The notes under the pieces: model-generated
Database searches by the model: none
Told to the model about the DNA's origin: nothing
What the model saw: only the letters and a program-made list of their open reading frames with translations
Program-made: the position numbers and the translations under genes
Source: Bryobacterales bacterium
GTDB lineage: Bacteria > Acidobacteriota > Terriglobia > Bryobacterales > Bryobacteraceae
Assembly (NCBI GenBank): GCA_003167495.1
Contig: PMSX01000193.1
Span: 1 to 38,499 of the forward strand
Reading direction: 5' to 3'
DNA: 38,499 nucleotides
In this document: in pieces, positions 17,586 through 26,079 of the stretch
Numbering within the stretch: the stretch's first letter is position 1
Layout: every line of letters begins with the position of its first letter

Positions 17586-18305
17586 ATGCCTATCCTCGTA
17601 AACGATCAACTGGTTGAGGACCAAACGATACGAGATGAAGCCCGCGTTTTAAAGGAACGGCTCAAGCTGGAGCTGCCAGGCGAAGAGGGCTTTGCGCTGG
17701 AGTTGCGGGCGCGAGAATGGGCCCGAGAGAATGTTATTCAGCGTGTCCTGTTGCAGCAGGCGGCGGGGTCGGTTTCACCGGAGGAACTGCTTAGCGGCAT
17801 CATGCAGAAGACGGCGCGGCCGAAGCCCAAAGAAATCGCCGCATATTACCAGCAGTTCAAATCCCTGTTCCATGTGCCGGAGTCAATCCGGGCGGCACAT
17901 ATTGTCAAGAACGTCGATGAGACGGCGAGCGAAGAACAAGCGGCGGCGGCCATTCGCGAGATCGAGATCGCCTTGCGGGACGGCGCCAAATTCGGGGACT
18001 TGGCGGATCGCTATTCGGATTGCCCAGGGGATGGCGGCGATTTGGGTTTCTTTGCCCGAGGCGAAATGGTGGATGAGTTCGAGACTGCAGTATGCGCGCT
18101 TCAGCCGGGTGAGACAAGCGGTGTGTTTCGCTCGCCGTTCGGATTCCACATTGCCAAGCTGATTGAACGGCGGCCACCGCGGTTACGCCCGTTGAATGAA
18201 GTTCGGGGGGAGATCGAGGAGCATCTTTGGAGCGAGAAGAAACAGCGGGCGGCAGCGGATTTCATAGAAGGACTGCGGGCTCGAGCCGAAATCAAGAAAG
18301 TATGA
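17586..18305 (+). CDS. Parvulin-type peptidyl-prolyl cis-trans isomerase
   Basis: A 239-residue PpiC/parvulin protein. An N-terminal helical chaperone-like region (about 1-95) precedes the rotamase domain (about 98-200) with IRAAHIVKNVDE, KFGDLADRYSDCPGDGGDLGFFARGEMVDEFE and PFGFHIAKLIER. No signal peptide is seen, so it acts in the cytoplasm unless another start is used. The stop overlaps the next gene's start (ATGA). Its place between a sulfatase and the sulfatase-activating enzyme suggests help in folding or presenting sulfatase, but that is inference. Confidence 0.88.
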   Translation: MPILVNDQLVEDQTIRDEARVLKERLKLELPGEEGFALELRAREWARENVIQRVLLQQAAGSVSPEELLSGIMQKTARPKPKEIAAYYQQFKSLFHVPESIRAAHIVKNVDETASEEQAAAAIREIEIALRDGAKFGDLADRYSDCPGDGGDLGFFARGEMVDEFETAVCALQPGETSGVFRSPFGFHIAKLIERRPPRLRPLNEVRGEIEEHLWSEKKQRAAADFIEGLRARAEIKKV

Positions 18306-19264
18306 AACAGCAGTTGGCCTGCTGCGTTCCTAGTAAACAACGTGCGGCCCGGCTGTACGAATCGCGTGTTGCCAGTGAGGAGCGAGTTAGGGCGACTACC
18401 GGATCTGTCGAGGGCATGCAAAAACTGGACGCTGGCCGTTTTCTTATGGGTACCGATAGCAGTCATGCATTCGAGAAGGATGGCGAGGGGCCTGTGCGAA
18501 CGGTCGTTCTGGACGCATTCTATATCGGCATCCATCCTGTAACGAATGCTCAATTCGGGGAGTTTGTGCGGGCCGCCGAATATCGAACCGAATCGGAGCG
18601 GCTGGGTTGGTCCTTTGTATTCCAAGGCCATATACCGCCGGAACGCTACCACGAATTAGTGCTTGCCGCGGTTCCGGGCACGCACTGGTGGTGTAAGGTG
18701 GCAGGCGCGGATTGGCGGCATCCCGAAGGGCCTGACTCCAGCATCGAGGACCGGTGGCAACATCCGGCGACTCAGGTTTCCTGGAACGACGCGTTCGCCT
18801 ATTGCGCGTGGGCCGGTAAACGCCTTCCGACCGAAGCGGAGTGGGAGTACGCGGCGCGTGGTGGCCTGGAGCAAAAACTGTATCCCTGGGGTGACGAACT
18901 CACTCCGGATGGCCGCCACTTGTGCAATGTGTGGCAGGGAGAGTTTCCTGTTCTCGACTTGGGCGAGGATGGCTATGCGGGGACGTCGCCGGTGGATGCG
19001 TTTCCTCCCAACGATTTCGGGCTTTACAGCATCACCGGCAACGCTTGGGAGTGGTGTAACGATTGGTTCGATCCCGCCTACCATTTGACGGCTACGCGAA
19101 CGAATCCTCTGGGTCCGGCGCAGGGTGTTTCAAAAGTAATTAAGGGTGGATCGTATTTATGCCACCGGTCTTATTGCAACCGCTATCGCGTGGCGGCCCG
19201 CACTTCGAATACGCCAGATAGCGCCACTACCAATATGGGATTCCGCTGCGTGCGGGACTTGTAA
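18302..19264 (+). CDS. Formylglycine-generating enzyme (sulfatase activator)
   Basis: A 320-residue FGE/SUMF1-family protein from ATG 18302. It has the family core MDAGRFLMGTD-like opening (KLDAGRFLMGTDSSHAF), DAFYIGIHPVTNAQFGEFV, THWWCKVAGADWRHPEG, HPATQVSWNDAFAYCAWAGKRLPTEAEWEYAARGG and GGSYLCHRSYCNRYRVAARTSN. The two cysteines of CHRSYC (287 and 292) match the copper-binding active-site pair of aerobic FGE. It oxidises the sulfatase Cys in CxPSR to formylglycine using O2. Both sulfatases next door carry that motif. The overlap with the prolyl isomerase stop decides the start. Confidence 0.93.
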   Translation: MKQQLACCVPSKQRAARLYESRVASEERVRATTGSVEGMQKLDAGRFLMGTDSSHAFEKDGEGPVRTVVLDAFYIGIHPVTNAQFGEFVRAAEYRTESERLGWSFVFQGHIPPERYHELVLAAVPGTHWWCKVAGADWRHPEGPDSSIEDRWQHPATQVSWNDAFAYCAWAGKRLPTEAEWEYAARGGLEQKLYPWGDELTPDGRHLCNVWQGEFPVLDLGEDGYAGTSPVDAFPPNDFGLYSITGNAWEWCNDWFDPAYHLTATRTNPLGPAQGVSKVIKGGSYLCHRSYCNRYRVAARTSNTPDSATTNMGFRCVRDL

Positions 19265-19283
19265 CAGTTAGCTTACAAGCCTG

Positions 19284-20345
19284 TCACTGCAAGCGTTCCA
19301 CAGCTAGCGCAGTCCCGGACACTCGTGCACGAATTTTTAGGAACGCTAATTCGCGGGAAGTAGAAACATCATCGCCAAAGGGCGAGAAGCCGCAGTCATC
19401 TGTCGTTCCAAGCTGATGGAGGGGAATGAATTCGGCGGCTTCCAAAACCCGCGAACACACTTCCTCTGCGGTTTCCAGGCGGGGATTGATTGGGTCGGTG
19501 ACGCCCACAAATATCCGTTGTTTAGAGCCAAGGTTGGCCCGAACAAGCCCAAGAACCTGCGGCCGATCCCTTTCGCTAGCCAGTTGAATGTAAAAGTTTG
19601 TGGCCTTCAATTGAAAGAGTCTTGGCAAGAGTTCGTCATAATCGATGTCGGCGCTATGGGTAGAATCGTGATCGCCACCGGGGCACGAGTGCACGCCAAT
19701 CCGCAAACGCTCATCCTCAGAAAAGCGCTCCAGCACGCGGTTGTTGAGATCAACGAATTGCTCAAGCAGTTTGAGCGAAGGGTCCAGCTTAATGGCTAAC
19801 CGTCCTTCTGTAAAATCGATCTGGACGTTGGCAGCCCCAGCTTCCAAACAACCTCGAATGTCTTTCGCGGCTTCTGAAATCAGGTCTGCCAGAAATTGCT
19901 CCTGGGAATAAGACGGGATCCCCTCTTGCGGGTAGAGCAGGCTTAACGCGGAGGCTGAAATGACCGCTTGTTTTATGGGCGTTTTGGTCAGCGAGATTGC
20001 AGCTTTCACGTAGCTCGACGCAAACGTGCCATAGCGAAAGGGCCCCGCCGTCAATTGCGGCAGTTGACGAGTATGGCCGTCGGCGAATGGAATTGTCACG
20101 CCCCCGGGCGCGATATTCGAGCATCCGTGCACAGGATAGGTCGCGAAACTCGGTTTTGATTGCTCACCATCGGTGATGACGGGTGAACCGGTCGCCTCAA
20201 GAAGTTCAATCGTCTCGCGCAAAGCTTTATGCGTTGCTGCCTGTAGCTGTTCTGGCGAGATCTTTCCATTGCCGGCACCCTTCATTGCGTCGAGCAAGTA
20301 AAGAGGGCGCGGTATGCTTCCAATCGGTTCAGTGGGTATTTGCAT
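19284..20345 (-). CDS. MetE-like cobalamin-independent methyltransferase
   Basis: 353 residues from ATG 20345, the size of the stand-alone C-terminal barrel of cobalamin-independent methionine synthase. It opens with TEPIGSIPRP and shows candidate zinc ligands His219 and Cys221 (GVHSCPGGD) and Cys318 (TDDCGFSPF). Such short MetE homologues use alternative methyl donors or act on other thiols, so methionine synthesis itself is not certain. A TTG 15 nt upstream is a weaker start. It lies directly after the TonB-receptor gene on the same strand with about 17 nt between them. Confidence 0.8.
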   Translation of the reverse strand: MQIPTEPIGSIPRPLYLLDAMKGAGNGKISPEQLQAATHKALRETIELLEATGSPVITDGEQSKPSFATYPVHGCSNIAPGGVTIPFADGHTRQLPQLTAGPFRYGTFASSYVKAAISLTKTPIKQAVISASALSLLYPQEGIPSYSQEQFLADLISEAAKDIRGCLEAGAANVQIDFTEGRLAIKLDPSLKLLEQFVDLNNRVLERFSEDERLRIGVHSCPGGDHDSTHSADIDYDELLPRLFQLKATNFYIQLASERDRPQVLGLVRANLGSKQRIFVGVTDPINPRLETAEEVCSRVLEAAEFIPLHQLGTTDDCGFSPFGDDVSTSRELAFLKIRARVSGTALAVERLQ

Positions 20346-20362
20346 TTGAGAGGGTTCCAAAA

Positions 20363-23300
20363 TCAGAAAACGAATTTCAAAGCCAATTGAAGTAAGCGAG
20401 GCGGTGCAGCCTGCAAGATTTGCCCAAATTCCGGCGATGCGAGGTCATTCTCCGGAAGCATGAAATTCGGATGGTTGAGTGTATTGAAGGCTTCTGCGCG
20501 GAATTGAATGTGGCTTGATTCCGTAACGGCAAAGCTCTTGAATAACGACAGATCGACGCTGGCAATACCCGGCCCTCGAACCGCGTTGCGGCCTTCATTG
20601 CCGAATTCGCCAGGATTGGCTTGCGGCGTCAATTCCTGGAAGGCGCTCGCACTCACCCATTGGTTCGGCGTGTGTGGACCGTTGTTGGGATTAGACAGCA
20701 CATTCGGCCGGCTTGAATAAAAGCCGGTGATCTCCGGCGCGGTGCCTTCCTCGGGAGCGTTATCACTATCGTAGACCGTGAACGGAGTGCCTGATGAGAG
20801 GCTGATAATCGTATTGAGTTGCCAGCCGTTGATCAACTGACTCGCCGCATGTGACGCCGCTTGCCATCTGGGAAGGGCGTAAGTGCCACTCAGCACGATC
20901 CGATTCTTAGCATCGAACAGAGAGGGGCCATGTTCGGCGCGCAGATCGAAAGGATTCTGGGCAAGGTCGTTTTCGCCAGCGACAAGGGTGGGCGCGGAGC
21001 CGGCGATATTGAGCGATGAAACGTAGTCGAGGCTCTTCGAAAACCAGTAGGAGGCGAGGAACGTCAAGTTTGTCGTCAACTGGCGCGAAAGAGAGACCTG
21101 CAAGGCGTGATAGGTGGAACTGTTGTTGTCGGCGATGAGACCCACCGAAGCAAAGGCGCACGCTCCAGAAGGATCACAATCGGCGTATTCGCGGCGTTGA
21201 TCGGCGTTGCTCGTCGTTGCGCCCGGTCCGAAAATGGACGGGTTGGCTTCAATAAAGCGCGGCAAATGCGTTCCCTTGTTGCCGACGTAGCGGATGTCAA
21301 ATAAGTAGCTACCAGCGAAGGCATGTTCTATGGAAAAGTCCCAGTTCTGTGAGTACGGCGGCAGCATCCCCGATTGAACAGTGAGCACGGTAGCCGGACT
21401 CACAAACTGTTGAGTGACGAACGGAGGTGTGCTGCCGTTATAGGGATTCGCAAAATTCATGCCAGGTCCCGGCAATTGGTAAGCCTCCGTCCAGGGAAGG
21501 GCGCTCACGCCGGCTTGCAAGGGGCCGCCCGTGCCGTTAGTGTAGCCGTCGTAGAAGATGCCGTATCCCGCGCGAATAGTGGTGTGCGCGCTACCTGTTG
21601 GATCCCAGGCGAAGCCCATGCGCGGCATGAACTCCTTGTAATCGATGGCCGCAATTCCGGCCGGAACGCCTTTATCGCCCGGAAACAAAAGCCCCTCGGG
21701 CGCGTTCGGATTTACCGTTGACTGCTGGCCCGGCGCCCAGGCATTCAAACGGTTGCGGATGTCGGTGTAGGGAGTGTTGACTTCGTAACGCAGCCCGTAA
21801 GTTAAGGTGAGTTTCGGAGTCACGCGCCATTCGTCTTGCGCGTAGCCTGCGACAATCCACTTCCGCAGACCGCGGTTGAAGTCACCGCCGCCCTGAAAAA
21901 ACTGCACAGGCTGGCCCAGCAGAAAACTGGCGAAGGCATCGCTGGCCGGAAAAGGTGCAAAAACAAAGAAGCCATTCGTGGCGATACCCAGCAATACATT
22001 AATCTGCTGACGATCGATATCCGCGCCGAACTTGAGATTGTGTTTACCGCGCGTCCAAGCCAGCGAATAGTAGCCCTGATAGTCGTTTTGATAAGTGTTC
22101 TGCGGGCCAGTGATGGGATTGCCAACGTCCGTGTAACCACTGATGATGAGATAGGGATCGCCGACCTCAGATGCGAGGGTTGGCTGATAGGTGAAACCCA
22201 GATCGCTGGCGGGGCTGTGATTGGTGGCGGCGCCCTCCAGAAAAACATTTCGGAAAAACGCCACCCGAGCAGTCTGCACCAGCGCGGGCGAAAAGAGGTG
22301 AACGTGCGACATCGTGATGGAATTGGTGTTAATGTCGTCGGCGACGGGAAAGCCTGGAACTCCCGAGCCATTAATGGGCAGCGGATCGAGTTCGTGCTGG
22401 GAGGACGTCGCATAGCGCGCAAAGAACTGATCGCTATTACCAAAGTAGTGATCTACACGGAAGCCCCCTTGATCGTAGTTATCCGTCAACAACTGGGTAG
22501 AAGAAAACAGTGAAGGCCCGATATTCGGAAGCGGGATCAATGACTCCGCTTTCAACGCAATGGGACTCAACATATAAGGCGCAAGTTGATTGGTGGGGCT
22601 AAATGGCTGGCCGGTGAATTCGTTAATAAGAGGTCCGGATAGTCCTGAAAAATCACCTGAGCGCTCGGCGGCCGTCGGCACAATCGCCGTACGAGTCTCG
22701 CCTTCGCGGGTGCGCTGCCCTTCGTAGTAGGCGAAGAAGAAATCCTTGTCATGACGAATGGGACCGCCCAAAGTTGCGCCGAATTGATTCTGATGCAGCG
22801 GTTCTGTGGAAGCTGCGAAAAAGTTACGGGAATCCATGGCGTTGTTACGCAGGTAATCGTACACGTCGCCATGAAATTGATTCGTGCCGGATTTGGTGAT
22901 CACCGTGGTTGTGGCGCCGCTCGTCTCGCCGTATTCCGGCGGCGCGTTGGATGTGAGAATGCGAAATTCCGAAACCGCGTCCGGCGGAGTACGCAAGGCG
23001 AACCCACCGTTCACGCTGTCGACGTTGGTGACTCCGTCAAGGAGGTAGTTGTTGGACTCGGGTGGCTGTCCATTGACCGCATAAGCCTGATTGGCGCGGG
23101 CGATACCGCCGGCTTGCAGAAGGCCGAACGTCAAAGGCGCAACACCTGGCTGGAGCAAGCCCAGTTGCGCCAGGTTGCGGCCATTGAGTGGTAGGTCGAC
23201 AGCGTCGTGAGTGGAAACTACGCTACCAAGCGTTGAACTCACGTCAACGCTTGCGGCAGTCGCGTTGATCTCTAGGGTTTCTTTGTTTCCAACAAGAGAC

Positions 23301-23629
23301 AAGGCAATCGGGAGGTTGACGACGCGATTCACGTCGACCCGAATGTCACGAGTGTCGAGAGTGGCAAAGCCCTTCACGTTTACGTGCAGGCTATAGTTGC
23401 CCACCGGCAGATACGAAAAACGAAAAGCGCCGGAGGCAGATGACTGTTGGCTGGCGGTGAATCCGGTGGACGAGTTGATGATCACAACCGAAGCGTTGGG
23501 AACTAACGCCCCCGATGGATCGGTAATCTGTCCTTCCAGAATTCCGGTTGGATCTTGGCTTAGCGCGAGCGAGGCGCACAATAACAGCGTTTGTAGACCG
23601 ACAAGGGTCTGGTTAAGTTGTTTAGACAT
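20363..23629 (-). CDS. TonB-dependent receptor, Oar-like, with carboxypeptidase-regulatory domain
   Basis: A 1088-residue outer-membrane protein. A signal peptide (to about residue 25) is followed by a CarboxypepD_reg-like beta-sandwich (ILEGQITDPSGALVPNASV, about 28-110), a plug domain (DLPLNGRNLAQLGLLQPGV, NNYLLDGVTNVDS) and a long beta-barrel. The protein ends LQLALKFVF with a terminal Phe, the usual outer-membrane assembly signal. This is the Oar/cirA-like architecture that is expanded in Acidobacteriota. It probably imports sugars, peptides or siderophores; the substrate is unknown. No ExbB/TonB genes lie nearby. Confidence 0.92.
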   Translation of the reverse strand: MSKQLNQTLVGLQTLLLCASLALSQDPTGILEGQITDPSGALVPNASVVIINSSTGFTASQQSSASGAFRFSYLPVGNYSLHVNVKGFATLDTRDIRVDVNRVVNLPIALSLVGNKETLEINATAASVDVSSTLGSVVSTHDAVDLPLNGRNLAQLGLLQPGVAPLTFGLLQAGGIARANQAYAVNGQPPESNNYLLDGVTNVDSVNGGFALRTPPDAVSEFRILTSNAPPEYGETSGATTTVITKSGTNQFHGDVYDYLRNNAMDSRNFFAASTEPLHQNQFGATLGGPIRHDKDFFFAYYEGQRTREGETRTAIVPTAAERSGDFSGLSGPLINEFTGQPFSPTNQLAPYMLSPIALKAESLIPLPNIGPSLFSSTQLLTDNYDQGGFRVDHYFGNSDQFFARYATSSQHELDPLPINGSGVPGFPVADDINTNSITMSHVHLFSPALVQTARVAFFRNVFLEGAATNHSPASDLGFTYQPTLASEVGDPYLIISGYTDVGNPITGPQNTYQNDYQGYYSLAWTRGKHNLKFGADIDRQQINVLLGIATNGFFVFAPFPASDAFASFLLGQPVQFFQGGGDFNRGLRKWIVAGYAQDEWRVTPKLTLTYGLRYEVNTPYTDIRNRLNAWAPGQQSTVNPNAPEGLLFPGDKGVPAGIAAIDYKEFMPRMGFAWDPTGSAHTTIRAGYGIFYDGYTNGTGGPLQAGVSALPWTEAYQLPGPGMNFANPYNGSTPPFVTQQFVSPATVLTVQSGMLPPYSQNWDFSIEHAFAGSYLFDIRYVGNKGTHLPRFIEANPSIFGPGATTSNADQRREYADCDPSGACAFASVGLIADNNSSTYHALQVSLSRQLTTNLTFLASYWFSKSLDYVSSLNIAGSAPTLVAGENDLAQNPFDLRAEHGPSLFDAKNRIVLSGTYALPRWQAASHAASQLINGWQLNTIISLSSGTPFTVYDSDNAPEEGTAPEITGFYSSRPNVLSNPNNGPHTPNQWVSASAFQELTPQANPGEFGNEGRNAVRGPGIASVDLSLFKSFAVTESSHIQFRAEAFNTLNHPNFMLPENDLASPEFGQILQAAPPRLLQLALKFVF

Positions 23630-23691
23630 GAAGCGTTGTCAGTAGAGTAGAGGAAAAGATAAGTGCGCGTCTTGGACCTTTGGATGGTGGT

Positions 23692-24522
23692 TTAAACGCA
23701 ACTTTGGGTGGAGTACTTATCGTGGGAGACGCTCGCCGCTACATACGATTGCCGAAAAAATTCGATGAGTTGCCTGGCGACGAACCCCGGTCTGTTTAGG
23801 GGAATGAAGTGCCCGGCATCGACGTAAACCAGCTCCGAATTCGGGATCAAATTTCGTGCGCGACGAGAGAACGACGACGGGATAGCCTGATCACGCGAGC
23901 CATGGAGGATCAGAGTTGGCGTCAACAAATGTGGCAATATGTTTGAAAAATGTGCTAAAACGTCGGCAGGTTTGCCCCAACGCAAGACCTCCATGAAGCG
24001 CCAGGCGCCATAAAATCCAGAGAAGGGTTTGCCGAACTCGGTCGGGGCTGAATGAGTTTCCTCCTCGTTCCGCCCAGCGCGCCGCATCGCGACTTTCCAG
24101 AAAAGTGGATGGATGAGGGGCGCCATACACTCGCCTAAGATTGGCTTGCGCAATAACTCCAATGGGAAATAAGGCTTTAGATCTGGAAACAGAGCGGGTG
24201 AAAGGAGCGCCAAACGGGACACGTTTTGAGGAAAGCGGTGCGCGTATTGTGCGGCCACTGCCGAGCCTCCGTCATGACCCACAACATGCCACTTCGCAAT
24301 GTTACGCTTAATTCGAATCGCGTCGATGCGGTCGGACAGCCGCGCCAAGTAATCGCCATGGTAGGGCTCGCTTGGCGTTTTGCCGAGTCCGGGAAGATCC
24401 AGCGCAAAACAAGTGAAGACTCCGCACATCTTTTCAATCACGCCGTTCCACAAAAGACTACTTGTGGGAATCCCATGAATGAAAAGGACGGGACTACCAG
24501 AACCTCGGCAAATTAAATGCAT
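23692..24522 (-). CDS. Alpha/beta hydrolase with Asp nucleophile (dehalogenase/epoxide-hydrolase-like)
   Basis: About 276 residues from ATG 24522 (a GTG two codons upstream is possible). The oxyanion loop FIHGIPTSSLLW, nucleophile elbow VGHDGGSA (Asp84), acid Asp211 (HGSRDQAIP) and base His238 (DAGHFIPL) form a complete catalytic triad. An Asp rather than Ser nucleophile with HGxPTxxxLW points to the haloalkane dehalogenase, fluoroacetate dehalogenase or epoxide hydrolase branch. It is divergent from a flavin halogenase-like gene, which makes a halogenated or epoxidised substrate tempting but unproven. No signal peptide is seen. Confidence 0.82.
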   Translation of the reverse strand: MHLICRGSGSPVLFIHGIPTSSLLWNGVIEKMCGVFTCFALDLPGLGKTPSEPYHGDYLARLSDRIDAIRIKRNIAKWHVVGHDGGSAVAAQYAHRFPQNVSRLALLSPALFPDLKPYFPLELLRKPILGECMAPLIHPLFWKVAMRRAGRNEEETHSAPTEFGKPFSGFYGAWRFMEVLRWGKPADVLAHFSNILPHLLTPTLILHGSRDQAIPSSFSRRARNLIPNSELVYVDAGHFIPLNRPGFVARQLIEFFRQSYVAASVSHDKYSTQSCV

Positions 24523-24528
24523 ATCCAC

Positions 24529-24674
24529 GACTTGGGAATCGGCATTAGTGTGGATTGATTATAAACGCGTTTCGCAGTGCATTACTTCAACCTAAAGTTG
24601 TAGGCGAAAGGGAAGATTCAGTCTTGGAAGACTTCATGCTTAAATGAAACAGAGCTACGCCGCTAATTCGAAAA
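24529..24674. promoter_or_regulatory. Divergent intergenic region with two small inverted repeats
   Basis: This 146-nt gap separates the minus-strand hydrolase from the plus-strand flavoenzyme. It holds CAAC(24588-24591)/GTTG(24597-24600) and AGTCTT(24620-24625)/AAGACT(24628-24633). It should contain both promoters. The repeats are short and may be chance, and no regulator gene is adjacent. Confidence 0.3.
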
Positions 24675-25991
24675 ATGCAGAAAGACGTTAGCCACGCGGA
24701 GGTAACGGTAATTGGCGGCGGCATCGCCGGCATGGCTGCCTGTATTCATCTCGCAAAAGCCGGACTTCAAGTGCTATGTGTTGAACCGCAAGGTGAAGTT
24801 GGCCGAACTCCCGTGGGTGAGTCGCTGGACTGGTCGGCGCCCGATCTCTTGCGAGCTTTGGGTTTGCCCATGGAGCAGTTGATTCGCGAAGAGATTGCCA
24901 CTTACAAACGGCATGTGACGTTGAAGTTGAGAGACGGATCGAGCCGGCACTATATTCCGGGCGATTGGTTGGAGCGCCCGCCCTACAACGTTGAACTGAA
25001 AACCATGCATGTGGACCGTTCTCGGCTTGATGAGGCGCTCCGAATAATCGCAATTAGCTGCGGTGTGACTGTGCTGCAAGATAAAGTGATCGCGGTAGAA
25101 AGCGCAGGACGCAGGGTGACGGCTGTGCTCGCGGCGGCCGGCACGCGTATCTGTTCGCCATGGTTCGTTGATGCGTCGGGCGGGGGAGCGACCTTGTTCC
25201 CGCGAACTTTCAATCTTCCGGCGCAGGAATACGGGCCCAAGAAAGTGGCAATGTGGGCGTATTTTAGCGTTCCCGAGTTGATAGAGGGAACGACTCTCTA
25301 TGCGGATTGCGGGCATTCAGGATACATGCAATGGGTCTGGGAGATTCCCATTCGTAGCGATAGGATCAGCGTGGGATATGTGGCGCCGGGTGAAGCAATC
25401 AAGCAAAAGCGGCAACAGGGTCTAACCGTTGAAGACATCTTCAAAGAAAAGTTAGCGCAATACCCCCGGTTTGACCATCTGCTGAACGCTCAGTGTGAAA
25501 TCTCAGCCTGTGTGAGGTCGTTTCGTTGCCGGGTACACGACAGAGTGTCCGGGCCGAATTGGGTGATAGCGGGAGAGGCCGCCGCCATGGTTGATCCAAT
25601 GACCGCAAACGGCGTCACTGCGGCGTTGCGGCATGCGGCTGAAGCGTCCGATCTGATCATTCGTGCACGCCACCGTACGAGTTTACCGGTTCTGGCCAGG
25701 GCCATGTATAACAGGCGAGTGGCGGATGTCGGAAGGTTCTTCAATTGTGGCATCGAGAAAGTGCTTTATGAGGGGCCAATCAGGGATCGCGTTGGCCCTC
25801 TGACAGCGGGCGATGTCTACACTGTCCCAGCCTGGACTCTCAACCTGGTTTACTCTCGCTTGCGGCCGAGGGGCGTCGTTTTCACTCTCCTTTACGGTTT
25901 TCTGCTGGGTCTGTTCCGAGCCAGCGCGAACCTTTATGATCGCTATTGCAAACGTCGAAAACCTGCTCGCGAGCTCTGTGGCCAGAACTAA
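24675..25991 (+). CDS. Flavin-dependent halogenase-like FAD oxidoreductase
   Basis: A 438-residue flavoprotein. The dinucleotide fold VIGGGIAGMAACIHLAKAG (residues 12-30) binds FAD, and a late GEAAAMVDPMTANGV is the second FAD contact. Residues 220-225 read WVWEIP, matching the WxWxIP motif of flavin-dependent tryptophan halogenases. Lys78 in ATYKRHVTLK is a candidate for their catalytic lysine. PVGESLDWSAPDLL resembles the GEATVP region. It could equally be a hydroxylase or a geranylgeranyl-reductase-like enzyme, since halogenase function also needs substrate-site features I cannot judge. A flavin reductase is not in the window. The C-terminus has a hydrophobic segment (VVFTLLYGFLLGLF). It may begin the transport operon downstream. 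Confidence 0.72.
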   Translation: MQKDVSHAEVTVIGGGIAGMAACIHLAKAGLQVLCVEPQGEVGRTPVGESLDWSAPDLLRALGLPMEQLIREEIATYKRHVTLKLRDGSSRHYIPGDWLERPPYNVELKTMHVDRSRLDEALRIIAISCGVTVLQDKVIAVESAGRRVTAVLAAAGTRICSPWFVDASGGGATLFPRTFNLPAQEYGPKKVAMWAYFSVPELIEGTTLYADCGHSGYMQWVWEIPIRSDRISVGYVAPGEAIKQKRQQGLTVEDIFKEKLAQYPRFDHLLNAQCEISACVRSFRCRVHDRVSGPNWVIAGEAAAMVDPMTANGVTAALRHAAEASDLIIRARHRTSLPVLARAMYNRRVADVGRFFNCGIEKVLYEGPIRDRVGPLTAGDVYTVPAWTLNLVYSRLRPRGVVFTLLYGFLLGLFRASANLYDRYCKRRKPARELCGQN

Positions 25992-26079
25992 ACGCTGGCT
26001 CCCATAGGCTTTTGGATAGACACTAATCTCCACCGAAAGGTTGAGGACAATGCCATTGGATATCTGTTAGCATCTGCTA

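Noticed and set aside
21836..22513. Plus-strand frame of 225 codons inside the TonB-receptor gene
   Set aside because: Antisense shadow of an intact 1088-residue receptor; no domain or start signal.
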